A DNA stretch of 5,910 bases, taken from positions 1-5,910 of the forward strand of contig CAMYJP010000035.1 in NCBI GenBank assembly GCA_947258675.1. Direction: 5' to 3'. The position numbers were made by a program, and so were the translations under genes. A model generated the notes under the pieces. That model saw only the letters and a list, made by a program, of their open reading frames with translations. It searched no databases and was not told where the DNA came from. Origin of the DNA: an uncultured Desulfobulbaceae bacterium. Lineage in GTDB: Bacteria; Desulfobacterota; Desulfobulbia; Desulfobulbales; BM004. Below, piece after piece: positions 1 to 5,594 of the stretch. Positions within the stretch are counted from its first letter, which is position 1, and each line of letters opens with the position of its first letter.

Positions 1-68
1 ATTCAGCACCTCAACCGTCGCTCAGCTCGACTAAGGCAACGAGGCGTGGGGAATTCGGAGAACCGATA

Positions 69-92
69 CACGGGCAGCTTCAGCTGCCCGTG
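69..92. repeat. Perfect stem-loop left of the IS6 remnant
   Basis: A 10-base arm (CACGGGCAGC) is followed by TTCA and its exact reverse complement, giving a GC-rich hairpin with a tetraloop. The pairing is seen directly. No T-run follows, so a normal intrinsic terminator is unlikely. It lies 20 bases outside the left inverted repeat of the IS6-like element. It could be a REP-type or other palindromic repeat, or the end of a gene cut off at the left edge. The rest of bases 1-112 shows no protein I recognise: one frame is open from the edge to about base 141 but its translation resembles nothing I know. Confidence 0.6.
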
Positions 93-112
93 GTGTAGTT
101 GTGGTCCGCACT

Positions 113-126
113 GGCCCTGTCAAGTT
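113..126 (+). repeat. IS6-like left terminal inverted repeat
   Basis: GGCCCTGTCAAGTT pairs with the right-end repeat at 611-624, with mismatches only at the fourth and fifth bases. It lies just before the ATG of the transposase remnant at 132, the expected arrangement for an IS6 element. Confidence 0.8.
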
Positions 127-131
127 GAGCG

Positions 132-571
132 ATGATCATCCACAATACCGGTATTAAAACGCGAACAAGGTATCGTGGCCACTGCTTTCCGAACGAAATT
201 GTCAGTCACGCTGTATGGCTTTACTTCCGGTTTGCCTGAGTTTTCTTGATATTGAGGATTTACTAGCCGAACGTGCGTCATCGTCTCATTATGAGCCGAT
301 TCGGCAACAGTGCCTGAAGTTTGGCCCACGATACTTAAAGCAAATTCGCAAACGATAAGGAAGATTGGGAGATACGTGGTAGATGGATGAAATGACCACC
401 ATCACGCTACAAGGCGAGCGCCGTGATCTCTGTCGCGCAGTAGATCACGACGAAAATGTCATCGATATATTTACTGTTTTGGCTCGGGCGTTACTTATTG
501 AACGCATTAAATACCATTTGCTTCGTGCGCAATCGTTTTCATTCCGGCGGGAAGTAACATCCACTTGTTAA
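132..571 (+). pseudogene. IS6-family transposase pseudogene
   Basis: The first 35 codons read as an IS6 transposase N-terminus (RYRGHCFPNEIVSHAVWLYF, then RFA). The frame then hits TGA at 237-239. Reading on from 236 in the next frame restores the family sequence (LSFLDIEDLLAERA, then IRQQCLKFGPRYLKQIRKR), so one base appears to have been lost. That frame has TAA at 356-358 and TAG at 380-382, the latter inside the conserved TW-x-MDE motif that holds the first catalytic Asp of the DDE triad. It then continues through an RAVD-D-NVIDI segment. After about base 475 the family pattern stops. The second Asp and the Glu regions are not visible, and only a weak C-terminal resemblance (LLRAQSFSF) remains up to the stop at 569-571. 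The enzyme would have catalysed cut-and-join of the IS ends, but this copy cannot be active. Confidence 0.85.
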
Positions 572-610
572 AACGGGACGCAGACCAAGATAAAATATCG
601 CATTGCAGTT

Positions 611-624
611 AACTTGACAACGCC
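611..624 (-). repeat. IS6-like right terminal inverted repeat with outward TTGACA
   Basis: AACTTGACAACGCC is the inverted partner of the left end. Bases 614-619 are a perfect TTGACA directed toward the desaturase fragment. IS6-family ends are known to donate a -35 box to neighbouring genes. Here the best -10 candidate at 16-17 bases spacing (TAGCTA, 636-641) is poor, so an active hybrid promoter is uncertain. Confidence 0.75.
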
Positions 625-695
625 GGTGACGACCGTAGCTAGAGAAGTATCGGCAAACTCAAGATAGTCATGATGAGATGACACCGAGGGCATAA

Positions 696-1163
696 GTGAC
701 GAGCTTTCTTGGAGACAAAAAGATAAGTGCGTTGGATAGTGTGCAACCACCGGCCCTAGCCGACGTCGCACATCTCAAGCCGCGTAATGCGATGGGCTTT
801 GCCTATGTAGTTCACTGCGCAACGCTCACCAGTGTCGCATTATGGTGTAGTTGGCAAGAACAAATCTGGTTATGGTTGACCGGTCAAATTCTTTTGTCTC
901 TCGCACTGCTGCAGTGGTTTATTCTGCTTCATGAGGCCGGGCACCGGACTTTGTTTCGCTCTAAGCGCTTAAACCGTGCGGTGGGCCACATCGCAGGATT
1001 TTTCTCCGGCGATACTGAAGCATATGAATACCTTGCAAGCTCTATTTCAAAATTTTATGAACCAACAGAACTGCTTGCAATGATGAAAGAGGCCGGATTT
1101 GCAGATTGTTACCATCGGCCCTTGACTATGGGAATTGTAACTTTATACGTGGGTGAAAAATGA
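696..1163 (+). CDS. Chimeric ORF: fatty-acid desaturase N-terminus joined to UbiE/MenG C-terminus
   Basis: This 155-residue frame is made of two unrelated parts. Residues 1 to about 103 look like the front of a membrane fatty-acid desaturase: hydrophobic segments at about 35-51 and 57-78, then HEAGH at 79-83, the first of the three histidine boxes that bind the di-iron centre, followed by LFRSKRLNRAVGH. The other two histidine boxes are absent. From residue 105 on (GDTEAYEYL) the sequence is the tail of a quinone C-methyltransferase. The start is GTG, directly after an in-frame TAA and six bases behind GAGG; ATG at residue 33 is an alternative. Neither half can be a working enzyme: the desaturase lacks most of its catalytic ligands and the methyltransferase lacks its SAM-binding fold. 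I expect the natural genes to be separate and the join to be an assembly chimera or a recombination scar. Confidence 0.75.
   Translation: MTSFLGDKKISALDSVQPPALADVAHLKPRNAMGFAYVVHCATLTSVALWCSWQEQIWLWLTGQILLSLALLQWFILLHEAGHRTLFRSKRLNRAVGHIAGFFSGDTEAYEYLASSISKFYEPTELLAMMKEAGFADCYHRPLTMGIVTLYVGEK
1011..1163 (+). pseudogene. ubiE: 3' end of ubiE/menG (demethylmenaquinone C-methyltransferase), 5' part missing
   Basis: The translated tail has the GD-x-EAY-x-YL, then SI-x-x-F, then L-x-x-MM-x-EAGF, then R-x-LT-x-GIV-x-L pattern that closes UbiE/MenG proteins, ending in GEK. The full enzyme (about 230-250 residues) methylates the quinone ring with S-adenosylmethionine in the last steps of menaquinone or ubiquinone synthesis. 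Only about the last 50 residues are here. The stop overlaps the ubiX start (ATGA), which says the two genes were translationally coupled in one operon. It also argues that this tail, unlike the desaturase piece before it, belongs natively to the right-hand genome. Confidence 0.8.
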
Positions 1164-1702
1164 AAAAAAGAATTATCCTCGCTACAACCGGTGCCTCTGG
1201 AGCTCTTTTTGCCCTGGAATTTTTGAAGCTTATGCAGAAGCTGAAGATTGAAGTCCATGGAATCTTGTCAGACGCAGGGCAGCAGGTATTGCGTCTGGAA
1301 TTGGGCTTTGGGCCTGAAGATCTTAATGATTATGTTGAACAATGGCATGATTGCCATGACATAGCTGCACCAATGGCCAGTGGCAGCACCCAATTTGACG
1401 GTATGGTTGTATTGCCTTGTACAATGGGAACTTTAGCGGCAATTGCAGGAGGTATCTCTGGAAATTTAATTCACCGGGCTGCTGATGTAACCTTAAAAGA
1501 GCGCAGACCATTGTTACTTGCTGTTCGAGAAACTCCTTTTAACAGGACGCACCTTGTTAATATGTTGAAGGTCCATGAGGCTGGAGCTATCGTCTGTCCA
1601 CCCATGCCTGCTCTTTACCATCGACCGGGGACCATTGAGGAAATGGCCGGTATTTTTGCCGGCAGACTTGGAGAAATGCTCAATCTGGATATAACGGGCT
1701 AA
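1160..1702 (+). CDS. ubiX: Flavin prenyltransferase UbiX
   Basis: UbiX joins a dimethylallyl group to FMN to make prenylated FMN, the cofactor of UbiD-type decarboxylases acting on prenylated aromatic acids. The 180-residue length is normal for the family. Visible motifs are the flavin-binding TGASG at 10-14, SDAG at 37-40, PCTMGTLAAIAGG at 86-98, NLIHRAADVTLKERR at 102-116, RE-x-P at 123-126 and PPMPALYHRP at 147-156. Many family members have Ser where Thr88 stands. The ATG overlaps the ubiE stop by four bases, and no strong ribosome binding site is seen, which fits coupled translation. No ubiD gene is in the window, so the partner must be elsewhere. In a futalosine-pathway organism this would be the MqnM role, which is inference. 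Confidence 0.95.
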   Translation: MKKRIILATTGASGALFALEFLKLMQKLKIEVHGILSDAGQQVLRLELGFGPEDLNDYVEQWHDCHDIAAPMASGSTQFDGMVVLPCTMGTLAAIAGGISGNLIHRAADVTLKERRPLLLAVRETPFNRTHLVNMLKVHEAGAIVCPPMPALYHRPGTIEEMAGIFAGRLGEMLNLDITG

Positions 1703-1789
1703 AAAAGGTGGAAATGAAATGATTAGAACAATTAGTGTCACGTTGAAAAAAACGAATAGCGATATGTTGGGCAACAGGTTTTAGAAAGA

Positions 1790-2641
1790 ATGTTGAAAAA
1801 AATAACCATCCTTCTTGAAATGATTAAATTCAAGCACACGGTTTTTGCCTTGCCGTTTGCTTTGATGGGTGCCTTTCTTGCCGAACGTGGTGTACCAGAC
1901 GCGGCTATTTTTATATGGGTAATTCTGGCAATGGCAGGTGCGAGAACATGTGCTATGGGTTTCAATCGTATTGTTGACCGGCACTTTGACGAAAAAAATC
2001 CTCGTACCGCAGAACGGGCCTTGCCGGCGAATGCTGTTCAATTATGGGAAGCATGGTTGATGGTTATTTTAGCCGGCGGCTTGTTCTTTTTTGCATGCTA
2101 TAATCTAAACCTGTTAACCTTCCAACTCGCTCCGGCGGCCTTGTTTTTGACATTGTTTTATTCCTACACCAAGCGGTTTACCTGGCTGTGCCACCTTATC
2201 CTTGGCATAGCCCTGGCTTTTTCACCGCTTGGCGGTTGGGTTGCAGTTACTGGTTCTTTAAAGGGTTTCCCTTATTATTTATCTACTGGAGTGCTTTTCT
2301 GGGTAGCAGGTTTTGATGCTGTTTATGCATGCCTGGACGCTGATTATGACCGTAAGGTGGGTTTATATTCATTGCCGGCTCGTTTTGGTAGGAAAACGGC
2401 TTTCAAACTTGCTGTTGCTGCACATGTTATTGCTTTTATTTTATTTTTTATGACCGGAATAGCAACCGATCTCAATTATTTTTACTATATTGGTATCTTC
2501 TTTACCGGAGCAGCTCTTTTTTATCAGCATTTTGTAGTTAACCCCAGAGATCTTTCTCGAATTCAACTTTCGTTTTTCTCAATGAATGGCTTGATAAGTC
2601 TGACTCTATTCATCTCAACCTGGCTATCTCTGGTAACATAG
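1790..2641 (+). CDS. ubiA: UbiA-family polyprenyltransferase (4-hydroxybenzoate or MqnP-type)
   Basis: This is an integral inner-membrane enzyme that attaches a polyprenyl chain to an aromatic acid. The 283-residue protein has about eight or nine hydrophobic segments. Both Asp-rich magnesium/diphosphate sites are present: N59-x3-D63-x3-D67 followed by NPRT and RALP, and D183-x3-D187 followed by RKVGLYSLPARFG. Length and motifs are those of a complete enzyme. The start at 1790 gives the usual short N-terminus before FKHTVFALPFA; its ribosome binding site (AGAAAGA) is weak. It lies 87 bases after ubiX. UbiA members differ in acceptor, and sequence alone does not separate 4-hydroxybenzoate from 1,4-dihydroxy-6-naphthoate. 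Because the neighbours are ubiX and a ubiE tail and the organism looks anaerobic, a role in menaquinone synthesis by the futalosine route (MqnP) is my preferred reading. Confidence 0.92.
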   Translation: MLKKITILLEMIKFKHTVFALPFALMGAFLAERGVPDAAIFIWVILAMAGARTCAMGFNRIVDRHFDEKNPRTAERALPANAVQLWEAWLMVILAGGLFFFACYNLNLLTFQLAPAALFLTLFYSYTKRFTWLCHLILGIALAFSPLGGWVAVTGSLKGFPYYLSTGVLFWVAGFDAVYACLDADYDRKVGLYSLPARFGRKTAFKLAVAAHVIAFILFFMTGIATDLNYFYYIGIFFTGAALFYQHFVVNPRDLSRIQLSFFSMNGLISLTLFISTWLSLVT

Positions 2642-2739
2642 CCTGAACAGAACAGTGAGCGTATTTCTCTTAGCCCGAAGTCTTAGGCTTATCTGCTACG
2701 AGGAGTTTTAATTTTTCATGAATTATAAAGTGAGCGTTT

Positions 2740-3717
2740 ATGGCTCGTAAACATTCTTTCAAAACCATATTACGTTTTATTATCAGTTTTGGAGCAATCG
2801 GCATAATTCTCTATTTATTCAGAGAGCAATTACCGGCAGTATATCGACACTTGCAAAAGGCGAACCCAGTCTATTTTGTCGCTGCCGTATTGGTTTTTCT
2901 GATCGGTCTTATTTCCGTTGCCGTCCGTTTGCAGTTTGTCCTCAAGGTTCATGCGGCTAAGCTATCTGTTCTTCGTCTTTATTATATGAATCTCGTTGCC
3001 CTGTTTTTCAATAATGTTCTGCCTTCCCATATGGGAGGAGAAATGGTTAAGGCTTACTATATTTATAAGGGTGCCAATGACAATGTGGCTACATTCAGCG
3101 CGGTGGTGGTAGACAGACTGTTTGGTTTGATTACCATGGCAATAATCGGTATCTCGGCTTTTTTTATTTTCGATCAGGCGTCGGCTTCACCAAGATTATT
3201 GAACTCCATTATCATCTTGACGAGTATTATTGTTATAATATTTGTAATTATTTTTAACGGCAGGATTGTTTCTTTCCTGTGTAGTGTGAACCTTCCTTTT
3301 CTACCTGCGCCTCTGCTTGATAAACTGCGGGAAATCTATCAGGCAATGTATGCATACAGAGGACATAAGAATCTTTTTATCGGTTGCATTCTGCTTACCA
3401 TCATTGGCCAGGTAACCTATGTTTTTGTTAATTATCTTCTGGCAAATAGTCTTGGTATGGATATTCCTTTCGGTTTTTTCTGTTATTTTATTCCGGTTCT
3501 TCTTTTGCTTGGCATGGCCCCTTCAATTAATGGCATTGGAGTTCGAGAAGCGACATTTTTATTTTATCTAACCGGGCTCACTACCCCTGACAAAGCGTTG
3601 GCGTTATCACTGTTAACCACTTTTTTTATGATCTTTGTCGGGCTTTTCGGAGGCATTATATATGCCTTTGTTGGAGGACTACCATCCTTGAAGGAAGCTG
3701 TTGAGTATGAAGGGTAA
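2740..3717 (+). CDS. Flippase-like membrane protein of the LPG-synthase-TM / YbhN-AglD family
   Basis: A 325-residue polytopic membrane protein with hydrophobic stretches near residues 10-27, 44-66, 79-95, 118-145, 153-176, 210-234, 240-261 and 282-313. Family marks are NNVLPSHMGGEMVKA at 91-105, VDRLFG at 124-129 and INGIGVRE at 263-270. These are typical of the lysylphosphatidylglycerol synthetase transmembrane (UPF0104) family, whose members move or help move lipids or lipid-linked compounds across the membrane. There is no C-terminal aminoacyl-transferase domain, so it is not an LPG synthase. The substrate cannot be told from sequence. An in-frame TGA at 2731-2733 fixes the start at 2740 or later; the ribosome binding site is poor (GTGAG). 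It sits 98 bases behind ubiA on the same strand, so it may be co-transcribed, but a link to quinone synthesis is not shown. Confidence 0.88.
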   Translation: MARKHSFKTILRFIISFGAIGIILYLFREQLPAVYRHLQKANPVYFVAAVLVFLIGLISVAVRLQFVLKVHAAKLSVLRLYYMNLVALFFNNVLPSHMGGEMVKAYYIYKGANDNVATFSAVVVDRLFGLITMAIIGISAFFIFDQASASPRLLNSIIILTSIIVIIFVIIFNGRIVSFLCSVNLPFLPAPLLDKLREIYQAMYAYRGHKNLFIGCILLTIIGQVTYVFVNYLLANSLGMDIPFGFFCYFIPVLLLLGMAPSINGIGVREATFLFYLTGLTTPDKALALSLLTTFFMIFVGLFGGIIYAFVGGLPSLKEAVEYEG

Positions 3718-3742
3718 GGGGTAATTATTAAAGACAACAGGA

Positions 3743-3763
3743 GCCAGAAGTCAGAAGCCAGAA
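3743..3763. repeat. Three tandem 7-base units (G[C/T]CAGAA)
   Basis: GCCAGAA, GTCAGAA and GCCAGAA follow one another exactly in the short gap between the convergent flippase and hsp20 genes. Similar GTCAGAAGCCAGAA-type runs occur between genes in other bacteria, from general memory. No hairpin plus T-run that would make a terminator for either gene is visible in 3718-3783. Confidence 0.6.
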
Positions 3764-3783
3764 TTATCTCCAGAGAGAGCTTG

Positions 3784-4185
3784 TTACCCGGTTTTTATTT
3801 CAATTTTTTTAGGCTTTGCCGGCGCTATTTTTGGAAGATTTACTGTTAAAATGCCATTGATTATTACGGCATCTATTTTTTCCTGATCAATGGATTCAGC
3901 TACGGAAAAACGTCTATAGTAGTTTCCGCATTCAAACTCCTGCAATAGCACCGAACCGGTTTCAACGATTTCAGCTGCCATGGTTCCCTTAATCGTCAGC
4001 ACATTGTCTTCCAGGTCAATTTCAACATTATCCTTTGACACACCAGGCATTTCAGCACGAACTGTTACCATGTTTTCGGTTTCATAAATATCTACTGCCG
4101 GAACAAACTGCCTTTCCGGCTTTGTCGGCTCGCCAGAGTGTCTTACCTCTTGTTTCTGTTTATTTTTCAATTCTTTTGAATCCAT
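3784..4185 (-). CDS. Hsp20/alpha-crystallin small heat-shock protein (downstream copy)
   Basis: Small heat-shock proteins bind unfolding proteins without ATP and keep them soluble for other chaperones; they act in the cytoplasm as large oligomers. The 133 residues are a polar, Lys/Glu-rich N-arm (1-26) and an alpha-crystallin domain from about 27: VDIYET at 31-36, AEMPGV at 44-49, LTIKG at 63-67, YYRRF at 89-93 and the signature NGILTVNLPK at 110-119. The C-terminal tail has I-x-I (128-130), which docks between dimers in this family. The N-arm is short and charged rather than hydrophobic. A good ribosome binding site (GAGGTGG, four bases from ATG) supports this start. It lies 36 bases behind the second hsp20 gene and is likely in its operon. 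The two copies differ widely, so they are old paralogues rather than a recent duplication. Confidence 0.93.
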   Translation of the reverse strand: MDSKELKNKQKQEVRHSGEPTKPERQFVPAVDIYETENMVTVRAEMPGVSKDNVEIDLEDNVLTIKGTMAAEIVETGSVLLQEFECGNYYRRFSVAESIDQEKIDAVIINGILTVNLPKIAPAKPKKIEIKTG

Positions 4186-4221
4186 AGAACCACCTCGAGA
4201 TCGCTAAAATTTTCAGTGAAA

Positions 4222-4680
4222 TTAGCCAATTTTAACTGCAATTTTTTTCGGTTTTACCTCTTCAGGTTTTGGTAAAGTTATAGTAAGGATTCCATCGGCT
4301 GTTTTTGCAGAAACAGAGTCTGTATTGATTTTAGTAGGTAGGTTGATTGAACGGTTATAATGTCCGTGTTCTATTTCGCGACGGTGATAGGAAATCTTGC
4401 TGTCTGACGGTGGAGGTTGCCTTTCGCCTTTGATGGTTAAGGTATCACCCTCGATAAATAATTCAGGCTGATTCGGTGTTACTCCAGGTATTTCCGCTTT
4501 CACATAAATATTGTTCTCGTCTTCGCTAATATTAAGAGGCGGATAAACAGTTGCCCCCGCGTATTCAGAAGTGTCACCTGCAAAAATATTATTCCATTTT
4601 GCTAACTCCTGTTGCATTTTTTCAAAATTGGACCAGGGATTTCAGTATAACGGTCTGTCAGTGAATCGTATGATAGCCAT
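4222..4680 (-). pseudogene. Hsp20 small heat-shock protein with in-frame TGA at codon 13
   Basis: The alpha-crystallin domain is complete: LNISED near the front, AEIPGV, LTIKGER, YHRRE, HYNRSINLP, DGILTITLPK and a C-terminal I-x-V. An uninterrupted product from ATG at 4617 would have 131 residues. The frame extends upstream through KEFNSWPN (read backward from that Met) to a TGA at 4642-4644, and beyond it to MAIIRFTDRPLY starting at 4680, a normal Hsp20 N-terminus. That upstream ATG has a near-ideal ribosome binding site (GGAGGT, seven bases away), whereas the 4617 ATG has only a poor one. So the natural start is most likely 4680, and the TGA is a nonsense change, a sequencing error or a recoded codon. 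If it is real, the domain could still be made by re-initiation at 4617. Annotators may list this gene as 4222-4617. Confidence 0.85.
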
Positions 4681-4687
4681 TTTTCAT

Positions 4688-4693
4688 ACCTCC
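4688..4693 (-). promoter_or_regulatory. Strong ribosome binding site that points to the upstream hsp20 start
   Basis: Read on the minus strand this is GGAGGT, seven bases before the ATG at 4680. It is the best such site on this strand near the gene and is the main reason for placing the natural start upstream of the TGA at 4642-4644 rather than at 4617. Confidence 0.75.
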
Positions 4694-4757
4694 ATGTTGT
4701 TTATTTTAAAAGCGCATATTGTCTTGAATTTGTTGAATAACTTATCGTTTTTACTGA

Positions 4758-4785
4758 AAAATAATACGGATATTTTCAATGTCAA
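4758..4785 (-). promoter_or_regulatory. Possible promoter of the hsp20 pair
   Basis: On the minus strand a perfect TTGACA (4785-4780) is followed after 16 bases by TATTTT (4763-4758), about 80 bases before the hsp20 start. This is a sigma-70-like match. I see no CIRCE palindrome (TTAGCACTC with its inverted partner) and no clear sigma-32 box, so heat control is not shown. The rest of the 217-base divergent gap (4681-4897) is AT-rich. On the plus strand TATAGT at 4845-4850 might serve adk, with no good -35. Confidence 0.35.
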
Positions 4786-4897
4786 GTTCTTGTTCAGAAT
4801 TTTTTTTAGTCTTTTTAAGGGTATCATCTGAAAGTGAAATATTGTATAGTGGGCGGCTTAATTTCGACTCGATAAAATTCAATAATAGGAGGATAGT

Positions 4898-5545
4898 ATG
4901 AAACTGATATTATTAGGTGCTCCAGGCGCCGGCAAAGGCACAGTAGCCAAATTGCTTACCGCAATTGATGGATCTGTGCAGATTTCAACCGGAGATATAT
5001 TACGAGGGGCTGTTCAGGCAGGAACGGAGCTTGGCAAAGAGGCAAATGAATATATGACGCGTGGTGACCTGGTACCTGATTCCTTAATTATGGGTATTAT
5101 GGAAAACCGTTTGCAGGAACCTGATTGCGAAAAGGGGTTTTTACTTGACGGATTTCCACGAACCATTCCGCAGGCAGAAGCGCTTAAGGAACTATTAACC
5201 AGATTGAATATCAGTCTGGACATGGCGGTTAATATTGATGTGCCCAAAGACGTGATTCTTGATCGGTTGTGTACCCGCCGGACGTGCGAAAATTCTGATT
5301 GTCAGGAAATTTATAATGTAAAGAGCAATCCACCTAAACAAGGGGGAGTATGTGATAAATGCGGCAGTTCTGTTATTCAGAGAGCAGATGAGACAGAAGA
5401 GGCGATAAATCATCGCCTTGAAACATATAATGAAAAAACAGCTCCGCTTATCGGGTTTTATGAGAAAGAAGGGTTTTTAAAGACAATTACCGGAACTTCA
5501 AGTGACTTGGTTGTTAGCGGTGTAAAGGCAGAACTCGGTCTCTGA
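4898..5545 (+). CDS. adk: Adenylate kinase, zinc-type (Cys4 LID)
   Basis: Adenylate kinase interconverts ATP plus AMP and two ADP, balancing the cytoplasmic adenylate pool. The 215-residue protein has the long-LID layout: P-loop GAPGAGKGT at 7-15, AMP-site STGDILR at 30-36, DGFPRT at 84-89, then the LID at about 123-162 and the closing [16 protein letters not shown]. The LID carries four cysteines, C130, C135, C152 and C155, as a structural zinc site. The first pair is spaced Cys-x4-Cys instead of the common Cys-x2-Cys, and an extra Cys125 stands where Gly/Thr residues are usual (CTRRTC). Start choice is firm: AGGAGG lies five bases before ATG. It diverges from hsp20 and leads purC by 49 bases, so the two may share a transcript. 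Confidence 0.97.
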   Translation: MKLILLGAPGAGKGTVAKLLTAIDGSVQISTGDILRGAVQAGTELGKEANEYMTRGDLVPDSLIMGIMENRLQEPDCEKGFLLDGFPRTIPQAEALKELLTRLNISLDMAVNIDVPKDVILDRLCTRRTCENSDCQEIYNVKSNPPKQGGVCDKCGSSVIQRADETEEAINHRLETYNEKTAPLIGFYEKEGFLKTITGTSSDLVVSGVKAELGL

Positions 5546-5594
5546 TTCAGAAACGAAACCGAACAACTCTATTTATAATAAAGGAAAAAAGGTT

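Larger units (their letters stand above)
113..624 (+). mobile_element. Decayed, internally deleted IS6-family insertion sequence
   Basis: The element is bounded by imperfect inverted repeats. The left end reads GGCCCTGTCAAGTT, and the right end, on the complementary strand, reads GGCGTTGTCAAGTT (12 of 14 identical). Between them lies a broken transposase whose readable pieces match the IS6 family. At 512 bases it is shorter than the usual 0.7-0.8 kb of the family, because the centre and most of the C-terminal part of the transposase are missing. The eight bases outside each end (TCCGCACT and GGTGACGA) are not a target duplication, so either the flanks have since rearranged or the copy is old. 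Both ends carry TTGACA pointing outward. Confidence 0.85.

Noticed and set aside
69..92. Stem-loop as an intrinsic terminator
   Set aside because: The stem is strong, but neither side is followed by a run of T, and no gene is seen to end at it.
120..329. Minus-strand open frame of 69 codons
   Set aside because: It lies antisense to the IS6 transposase remnant, whose plus-strand translation is clearly the family sequence.
568..771. Minus-strand open frame of 67 codons
   Set aside because: It spans the IS right end and the desaturase start, has no recognisable domain, and no ribosome binding site supports it.
1738..2041. Two minus-strand open frames opposite ubiA
   Set aside because: They are antisense shadows of a clear UbiA gene and lack any known motif.
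2718..2750. Ten-codon frame overlapping the flippase start, with GAGGAG upstream at 2700-2705
   Set aside because: The site is 12 bases from its ATG, longer than usual, and the peptide is too short to judge. It could be a coupling leader, but nothing else supports it.
4630..4644. TGA in hsp20 as a selenocysteine codon
   Set aside because: A GGUC occurs only eight bases after the TGA with no hairpin around it, and Hsp20 proteins have no selenocysteine role.
4571..4831. Plus-strand 86-codon frame across the hsp20 start and promoter region
   Set aside because: It overlaps the hsp20 N-terminus antisense; its Phe/Leu/Asn-rich translation reflects AT-rich intergenic DNA.
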